From a virus, in IMG/VR virus record IMGVR_UViG_3300046001_001479, positions 1-27,366 of that record: a stretch of DNA of 27,366 nucleotides; one strand, given 5' to 3'. The translations under genes were made by a program, and so were the position numbers. Positions 22,999 to 27,366 of the stretch are shown in pieces. Each line of letters begins with the position of its first letter. Position 1 is the stretch's first letter. The notes beneath the pieces were generated by a model. It was not told the origin of the DNA, did no database searches, and saw only the letters and a list, made by a program, of their open reading frames with translations.

Positions 22999-23033
22999 AA
23001 ATACCAAAACAAGATACCTAAAAGGAGAAATAA

Positions 23034-24359
23034 ATGTATCTAACCGAAGAATTATCAAAAACTTGGGCACCAGTTCTGGATCATCCAGAATTAGAGCCTA
23101 TTAAAGATCCGTACAAGCGTGCAGTTACTACTGTAATCCTTGAAAATCAACGTCAAGCTATGGCTCAAGACCGTCAACAGTTAAACGAAACTTTAACTGA
23201 TCCAGGTCCTACAAACATAGCTGGTGGTGTTCAAAACTTTGACCCAATCTTGATTTCTTTAGTACGCCGTTCATTACCTAACTTAATCGCTTATGACGTT
23301 GCTGGTGTACAACCAATGACAGGTCCTACAGGATTAATTTTTGCAATGCGTGCTCGTTATAACGATCAATCTGGTACTGAAGCTTTCTACAATGAAGCAA
23401 ACACAGTATTCTCAGGTACTAAATCTACCAATAACCCATACGGTTTTCAAGGTACAATAACAACTGATACTGCAAACACATTCCAAAACGTAACTTCTGG
23501 TGCAACTACTTCTGGTATTGCACTCCCAACAGCTAATACTGAGTTGTTAGGTTCTGACAATGGTGATGCTTTTGCTCAAATGGCTTTCACAATTGACAAA
23601 GTTACTGTTACTGCTCAATCCCGTGCTCTAAAGGCAGAGTATTCTTTAGAACTAGCACAAGACTTAAAAGCAATTCATGGTCTTGATGCTGAAACAGAAT
23701 TATCAAACATTCTGTCTACAGAAATCCTTGCTGAAATTAACCGTGAAGTTATTCGTACAATCTATACTTGTGCTGTTGCTGGTGCTCAGTATGGTACTAC
23801 TACTGCTGGTTATTTCGACTTAGACACAGACTCTAACGGTCGTTGGTCTGTTGAGCGTTTCAAAGGTTTGATTTTCCAAATTGAACGTGATGCTAACGTA
23901 ATTGCTAAGCAAACTCGTAGAGGTAAAGGTAATGTTCTTATCGTTTCTTCTGACGTAGCTTCTGCAATGGCAATGTCTGGTGTATTATCTTATACTCCTG
24001 CTCTTCAAACTGACTTACAAGTAGATGATACAGGTAACACATTTGCTGGTTTGTTACATGGCCGAATCAAGGTTTATATTGACCCATACTTTGGTGGTTA
24101 TATTTCTAACCAAGAACTAGTAACTGTTGGTTACAAAGGTTCTTCACCATACGATGCTGGTATTTTCTATTGCCCATACGTTCCTCTCCAAATGGTTCGT
24201 GCTGTTGACCAGTATACATTCCAACCAAAAATTGGATTTAAGACTCGTTACGGTATGGTTGCTAACCCATTTGCAAAAGGTTTAACTGCTGGTACAGGCA
24301 CATTAGATGCACGTACCAACGTTTACTATCGTTTGTTTGGCGTTAAGAACTTGATGTAA
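23034..24359 (+). CDS. 23: Major capsid protein gp23
   Basis: 441 residues behind a strong AAAAGGAG. T4 gp23 signature segments: ISLVRRSLPNLIAYDVAGVQ, PMTGPTGLIFAMRARY, KVTVTAQSRALKAEYSLELA, QDLKAIHGLDAETELSNIL, RTIYTCAVAGA, the GKGNVLIVSSDVASAMAMSG strand and a C-terminal MVANPFAKG. An (L/I)-x-E site at LNE (residues 50-52) lies just before TLTDPGPTNIAGG and is the likely gp21 maturation cut. The gene has its own late promoter and a strong terminator, as expected for the most abundant virion protein. Confidence 0.97.
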   Translation: MYLTEELSKTWAPVLDHPELEPIKDPYKRAVTTVILENQRQAMAQDRQQLNETLTDPGPTNIAGGVQNFDPILISLVRRSLPNLIAYDVAGVQPMTGPTGLIFAMRARYNDQSGTEAFYNEANTVFSGTKSTNNPYGFQGTITTDTANTFQNVTSGATTSGIALPTANTELLGSDNGDAFAQMAFTIDKVTVTAQSRALKAEYSLELAQDLKAIHGLDAETELSNILSTEILAEINREVIRTIYTCAVAGAQYGTTTAGYFDLDTDSNGRWSVERFKGLIFQIERDANVIAKQTRRGKGNVLIVSSDVASAMAMSGVLSYTPALQTDLQVDDTGNTFAGLLHGRIKVYIDPYFGGYISNQELVTVGYKGSSPYDAGIFYCPYVPLQMVRAVDQYTFQPKIGFKTRYGMVANPFAKGLTAGTGTLDARTNVYYRLFGVKNLM

Positions 24360-24384
24360 TCAAATCACCATAGAGTGATACTTT

Positions 24385-24414
24385 AGAGAGACCTCTTTGG
24401 AGGTCTCTTTTTTT
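24385..24414 (+). terminator. Strong rho-independent terminator after gp23
   Basis: AGAGACCTC (24387-24395) and GAGGTCTCT (24400-24408) form a perfect 9-bp stem with a TTTG loop, extendable by two weaker pairs, followed by a run of T to 24414. It closes the capsid transcript and marks the end of the late head-gene block. Confidence 0.93.
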
Positions 24415-24431
24415 ATGGCCTAAATACCTAC

Positions 24432-24650
24432 ATGGAAGAAAGTAAAAACATAATTCTTCTGGATGAGATTTTGGACTTACGATCCAGAAAAAGAAAAGAG
24501 CTTGAGTACTATAACCAACAACTGGAAGAACTCAAGTTAAGGATGTTTTTTATTCAAAAAGAAATTGATTTGACAAGTAATATAATTACTATGATTGAAA
24601 AAGAAAAGATGGTTGACCTTAAAAAGTTTATAAATGACAGTACTCACTAG
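24432..24650 (+). CDS. 72-residue coiled-coil protein of unknown function
   Basis: Starts soon after the gp23 terminator. The product is almost entirely helical and charged (LLDEILDLRSRKRKELEYYN, QQLEELKLRMFFIQKEIDLT, SNIITMIEKEK), predicting a two-stranded coiled coil. The last 17 bases overlap the next gene. I know of similar short coiled-coil proteins in T4-like marine phages but of no function. No clear Shine-Dalgarno is visible. Confidence 0.65.
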   Translation: MEESKNIILLDEILDLRSRKRKELEYYNQQLEELKLRMFFIQKEIDLTSNIITMIEKEKMVDLKKFINDSTH

Positions 24651-25161
24651 AGCTCCTCAAAATACAAATTACTTACAACCTTCAAAGTTTATTTTAAGCT
24701 TTGATAGGATGCCTACTGTTCAATATTTTTGCCAAGAGGTAAATCTACCTGGAGTTTCAATGGGACAAGCTCCTATTAATACACCAATGTTGGACATATA
24801 TGCTCCTGGTAACAAATTAACTTATAATGACCTTACTGTTTCTTTTACAGTAGATGAAGGATTAGTTGGTTGGAAAGAAATATATAATTGGTTCAGGTCA
24901 ATGGCTGCACCAACAGGATTTGAAGATAGAAATAGATTATCTGATTTACAAAGTAAGAGAACCACAAGTCCTAAAAGTTATTCTAATGCCACATTAACAA
25001 TATTATCAGCTTTGAATAATCCTTTGATGAGAGTTACCTATTATAATGCTTTCCCTTTATCATTATCAGACATTCAATTTGATACCAAGACAGATGCTAA
25101 TGATATTCTTACGGCAAGTGCCACTTTTAACTACGATTACTTTGAATTCACAGCAGCTTGA
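24634..25161 (+). CDS. Tail-tube-fold protein (gp19 paralogue; possible baseplate tube initiator or terminator)
   Basis: 175 residues. The layout parallels gp19: NYLQPSKFILSFDRMPTVQY, then EVNLPGVSMGQAPINTPMLD (compare LPGSTIGTVPLYYFGREM in gp19), then NKLTYNDLTVSFTVDEGLVG (compare FTDWTVTVINDEDF), EIYNWFRSM, and a C-terminal DILTASATFNYDYFEF strand. T4 phages carry extra tube-fold proteins at the tube ends (gp48, gp54, gp3), and this is probably one of them; I cannot say which. It overlaps the coiled-coil gene. Its stop codon overlaps the -35 box of the uvsY promoter. Confidence 0.65.
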   Translation: MTVLTRAPQNTNYLQPSKFILSFDRMPTVQYFCQEVNLPGVSMGQAPINTPMLDIYAPGNKLTYNDLTVSFTVDEGLVGWKEIYNWFRSMAAPTGFEDRNRLSDLQSKRTTSPKSYSNATLTILSALNNPLMRVTYYNAFPLSLSDIQFDTKTDANDILTASATFNYDYFEFTAA

Positions 25162-25187
25162 CACGATAACATAAGTCATGTTATAAT
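25158..25187 (+). promoter_or_regulatory. Host sigma70-type promoter with a palindrome in its spacer (uvsY)
   Basis: TTGACA (25158-25163) and TATAAT (25182-25187) are both perfect consensus boxes with an 18-base spacer. The predicted RNA start near 25194 precedes the uvsY ATG at 25219. Between the boxes, ATAACAT (25166-25172) and ATGTTAT (25178-25184) form a perfect 7-bp inverted repeat with a 5-base centre that reaches into the -10 box, a possible operator. The window's other promoters are late-type, so this marks early or middle expression. Confidence 0.85.
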
Positions 25188-25218
25188 GTAGATTTGGTGT
25201 TAAATTATTGAAAATATT

Positions 25219-25653
25219 ATGGAAAATCTAGAACAAGTATTAAAGTATTGGGAAATAGACGCAGACATGGACCAGACAGAACCTGGCAAAGAACTGCTGA
25301 AGATACCTAAACTACACAACAAATACCTCAGTATACTCACGAAGCATAAAATAGCCTCAAAGAAGGCACACTTTGATTATCTCCGTATGCGGAAGATTAA
25401 ATGGGAATACTACACAGGTAAAATGTCCAAGGAAGAACTAGACGAATATGGATGGACTCCATTTCAGTTTACTCTTAAATCGGACATTACTACATACTTA
25501 GAAGCAGATGGTGACCTAATTAAATTGCTTGAGAAGAAGGTGTATCATGAAGAAACGGTATCTGTAATAGAATCCATTATGAATGAATTGAAACAAAGAA
25601 CATGGCAGCTTCGTGATTTTATATCATGGGAAAAATTTATCGGTGGACAATAA
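25219..25653 (+). CDS. uvsY: Recombination mediator UvsY
   Basis: 144 residues, close to T4 UvsY (137). Recognised by the N terminus (LEQVLKYWEIDADMDQTEPG, ELLKIPKLHNKYLSILTKHK), a basic helix (AHFDYLRMRKIKWEYYTGKM, SKEELDEYGWTPFQFTLKSD) and the C-terminal helical oligomerisation region ending in WQLRDFISWEKFIGGQ. UvsY loads the UvsX recombinase onto gp32-coated single-stranded DNA. It is the first gene after the sigma70-type promoter and is followed by uvsW, as in the T4 neighbourhood. The stop overlaps the next start (TAATG). Confidence 0.93.
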   Translation: MENLEQVLKYWEIDADMDQTEPGKELLKIPKLHNKYLSILTKHKIASKKAHFDYLRMRKIKWEYYTGKMSKEELDEYGWTPFQFTLKSDITTYLEADGDLIKLLEKKVYHEETVSVIESIMNELKQRTWQLRDFISWEKFIGGQ

Positions 25654-26279
25654 TGGCACATATCATAGCAAACTTACCACCAGTTAAATGTTTTATTCGC
25701 AAAGAGTTCCTCTATGATTTTAAAAAAGGACACAAAGAACTTGAACCTTGTTGGTGGATAACTATTAAATCACTAAGAGGCCAAGCGTTTCGTATTGAAT
25801 CATACCTAAACAACTATGGTGCTCTCTACGATAAACTACCTTTGCACGCATATTGTTGGAAGCCTATTGAAGGTGAACCACTACCATTGGACTATCTTCA
25901 GTTATGGGATTGTTTATCTTATGATATAACAGTTTTAAAGAAAGCTCAATTGCAATCAATGAGGTGTAAATTCAAATTAAAAAATGGAGATTGGATGTAT
26001 GGTGTATATCTTTTTACAGTTGATAGTGCCCATCCTGATTTTAATGTTCTTGATACTGGCTTTTCTGAAGATATCGAGGACCATAAGTCTTATAATTTTA
26101 TTATGTGTGATAATGGGCAGTTTGCTGCTCAACCAAATAATCGTTTACTTATCTTAGAACCAAGTAGTAATCCAAAAGAATTAAAAATTCCAGATTTTCA
26201 TGTGGCCACCAAAAAATGGTCAGTTGAAACAGATGCCAAATGGTCTTTAGGAAACACAAATACGGTAATGTATGAGTGA
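25653..26279 (+). CDS. Conserved hypothetical protein between uvsY and uvsW
   Basis: 208 residues from ATG 25653, which overlaps the uvsY stop; an extension to 25626 would only run into uvsY. It begins MAHIIANLPPVKCFIRKEFL, with later segments LNNYGALYDKLPLHAYCW, WDCLSYDITVLKKAQLQSM, MYGVYLFTVDSAHPDFNVL, KSYNFIMCDNGQFAAQPNNR and PDFHVATKKWSVE. From memory, cyanophages and related T4-like marine phages carry a homologue with the same IIANLPPV start and the same uvsY-uvsW setting; its function is not known to me. Conservation between two recombination genes suggests a role in replication or recombination (inference). Confidence 0.75.
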   Translation: MAHIIANLPPVKCFIRKEFLYDFKKGHKELEPCWWITIKSLRGQAFRIESYLNNYGALYDKLPLHAYCWKPIEGEPLPLDYLQLWDCLSYDITVLKKAQLQSMRCKFKLKNGDWMYGVYLFTVDSAHPDFNVLDTGFSEDIEDHKSYNFIMCDNGQFAAQPNNRLLILEPSSNPKELKIPDFHVATKKWSVETDAKWSLGNTNTVMYE

Positions 26280-27366
26280 ACAACTAACCATTATCAAAGT
26301 AAATGAAGTATATGCCAAAATAGAATGTGAGAAACACATTGCTAAAGAGGTATCGGAATACTTTACATTCTTTGTTCCTGGTTATACTTTTGTTCCAGCC
26401 TATCGCAATAAAATATGGGATGGAAAGATAAGGCTTTTTGATTCTAGAAGCTCTCAAATATACATGGGTCTTATTGGTAATGTAGAGGAGTTTTGCCAAG
26501 AGCGTGATTATACATTTACTCATAACTTTGTTGATGATGATTATCCTTTGTACCATGCCAAAAAATTCATAGACGATTTAAAAATCCATGCTCGTGGTGA
26601 ACCAATTGAGGTAAGAGAACATCAAATAGAAGGTTATATTCATGCCATGCGTAAGCGTAGAGCATTGTTATTATCTCCTACGGCTTCAGGTAAATCATTA
26701 ATCATCTATCTTATCTTTCGTCAATTACAACAATATCAAAATCTCAAAGGCCTTGTTATAGTTCCAACCACGTCTTTGGTTGAACAGTTGTACTCAGACT
26801 TTGCCGATTACAATAACGATAACATGGAAGAACATTTACACAGAGTATATCAAGGTAAAGACAAAGAGTCAAGCAAACCTTTAATAATTTCCACATGGCA
26901 ATCTTTATATAAGTTGCCTAAAGAATACTTCCATCAATTCGATTATGTAATAGGTGATGAGGCTCATCTATTCAAAGCACAATCACTTACAACCATACTG
27001 ACAGCTTGTGTTAATGCCAAGTATCGTATAGGTCTTACAGGTACTTTAGATGGTACTAAAACTCATAAACTTGTATTAGAAGGTTTATTTGGACCTGTAA
27101 ACAAAGTAATTAGTACCAGAGAACTGATTGATAAAAATCAGGTGTCTGACTTTGAGATTAAATGCCTCATATTAAAACATCCAGATGAGAAATGTTTAGA
27201 GTATAAAGACAAAACTTATCAAGAAGAAATACAGTATCTAATATCCAACCAAGTTAGAAATAAATTCATTAAGAATCTTGCAGTTAGCCTAGGCAAAAAT
27301 ACATTAATACTCTATCAAATGGTTGACAAACACGGTCAAATCCTGTATGATATGATAAAGGATATC
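26272..27366 (+). CDS. uvsW: UvsW-type DNA/RNA helicase (3' truncated by window end)
   Basis: 365 codons visible, open to the window edge; T4 UvsW is about 500 residues, so roughly the last quarter is missing. The ATG overlaps the end of the previous gene by eight bases. Superfamily 2 helicase motifs: REHQIEG (115-121), Walker A SPTASGKS (135-142), GLVIVPTTSLVEQL, ISTWQSLYKL, DEAH box GDEAH (228-232) and GLTGTLDG (254-261). The N-terminal ~100 residues match the UvsW accessory domain (VPAYRNKIWDGKIRLFD). UvsW unwinds R-loops and branched recombination intermediates and helps switch replication from origin-dependent to recombination-dependent mode. Confidence 0.93.
   Translation, partial: MSEQLTIIKVNEVYAKIECEKHIAKEVSEYFTFFVPGYTFVPAYRNKIWDGKIRLFDSRSSQIYMGLIGNVEEFCQERDYTFTHNFVDDDYPLYHAKKFIDDLKIHARGEPIEVREHQIEGYIHAMRKRRALLLSPTASGKSLIIYLIFRQLQQYQNLKGLVIVPTTSLVEQLYSDFADYNNDNMEEHLHRVYQGKDKESSKPLIISTWQSLYKLPKEYFHQFDYVIGDEAHLFKAQSLTTILTACVNAKYRIGLTGTLDGTKTHKLVLEGLFGPVNKVISTRELIDKNQVSDFEIKCLILKHPDEKCLEYKDKTYQEEIQYLISNQVRNKFIKNLAVSLGKNTLILYQMVDKHGQILYDMIKDI

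Noticed and set aside
24420-24427. CTAAATAC as a late promoter for the coiled-coil gene
   Set aside because: Predicted RNA start would fall at or after the ATG 24432, leaving no ribosome site.
25626-25652. Upstream start for the gene between uvsY and uvsW
   Set aside because: It reads the uvsY tail out of frame; the family begins MAHIIANLPPV at 25653.
1-27366. tRNA genes, insertion sequences, integrase or attachment sites
   Set aside because: No cloverleaf, transposase or integrase sequence was recognised in the short intergenic gaps or coding frames.

Overview
The window is part of the genome of a T4-like myovirus (class Caudoviricetes). It is AT-rich, every convincing gene is on the + strand, and genes are tightly packed, often with TAATG stop/start overlaps. 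From 10315 to 24359 it carries the T4 virion-assembly core in canonical order: gp13, gp14, gp15, gp16, gp17, gp18, gp19, gp20, gp21, gp22, gp23. It then passes into the recombination genes uvsY and uvsW. Low GC, the NATAAATA late-promoter motifs and the collagen-like and S74-type fibres suggest an aquatic phage of the cyanophage/pelagiphage-like T4 superfamily. The host cannot be determined from the sequence.

Region 1 (1-10260) is accessory host-recognition DNA. It opens with the 3' part of a fibre gene ending in a self-cleaving S74 chaperone. Two collagen-like fibre genes (1947-3236 and 7966-9582) share an N-terminal module and carry 82 and 79 uninterrupted Gly-X-Y triplets. Between them lies a block of putative modification enzymes: a small tail-assembly-chaperone-like protein, two 2-oxoglutarate/Fe(II) oxygenases, a glycosyltransferase fused to a third 2OG-oxygenase-like domain, and a glycosyltransferase fused to a methyltransferase. 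My main hypothesis is that this block hydroxylates, glycosylates and methylates the flanking collagen-like fibres. Two small gene families recur behind the fibres (1331/9634 and 1703/10054), so the cassette is bracketed by a duplicated arrangement.

Region 2 (10315-24359) holds neck (gp13, gp14), tail completion (gp15), an extra virion protein, terminase (gp16/gp17), sheath (gp18), tube (gp19), portal (gp20), prohead core and protease (181-aa protein, gp21, gp22) and major capsid protein (gp23). NATAAATA late promoters precede many of these genes. At gp13 and at the second collagen fibre the promoter is exactly the 14-nt loop of a hairpin whose 3' arm holds the Shine-Dalgarno sequence. Read-through RNA should hide the ribosome site, while RNA started at the local late promoter should expose it. 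Terminator hairpins follow gp19 and gp23.

Region 3 (24432-27366) has a coiled-coil small protein, a second tail-tube-fold protein, then a near-consensus host sigma70 promoter driving uvsY, a conserved unknown gene and uvsW (cut by the window end). This looks like the switch from late structural to early/middle replication-recombination genes. No tRNA, CRISPR array, insertion sequence or minus-strand gene was found, and no stretch above 300 bases lacks a gene.
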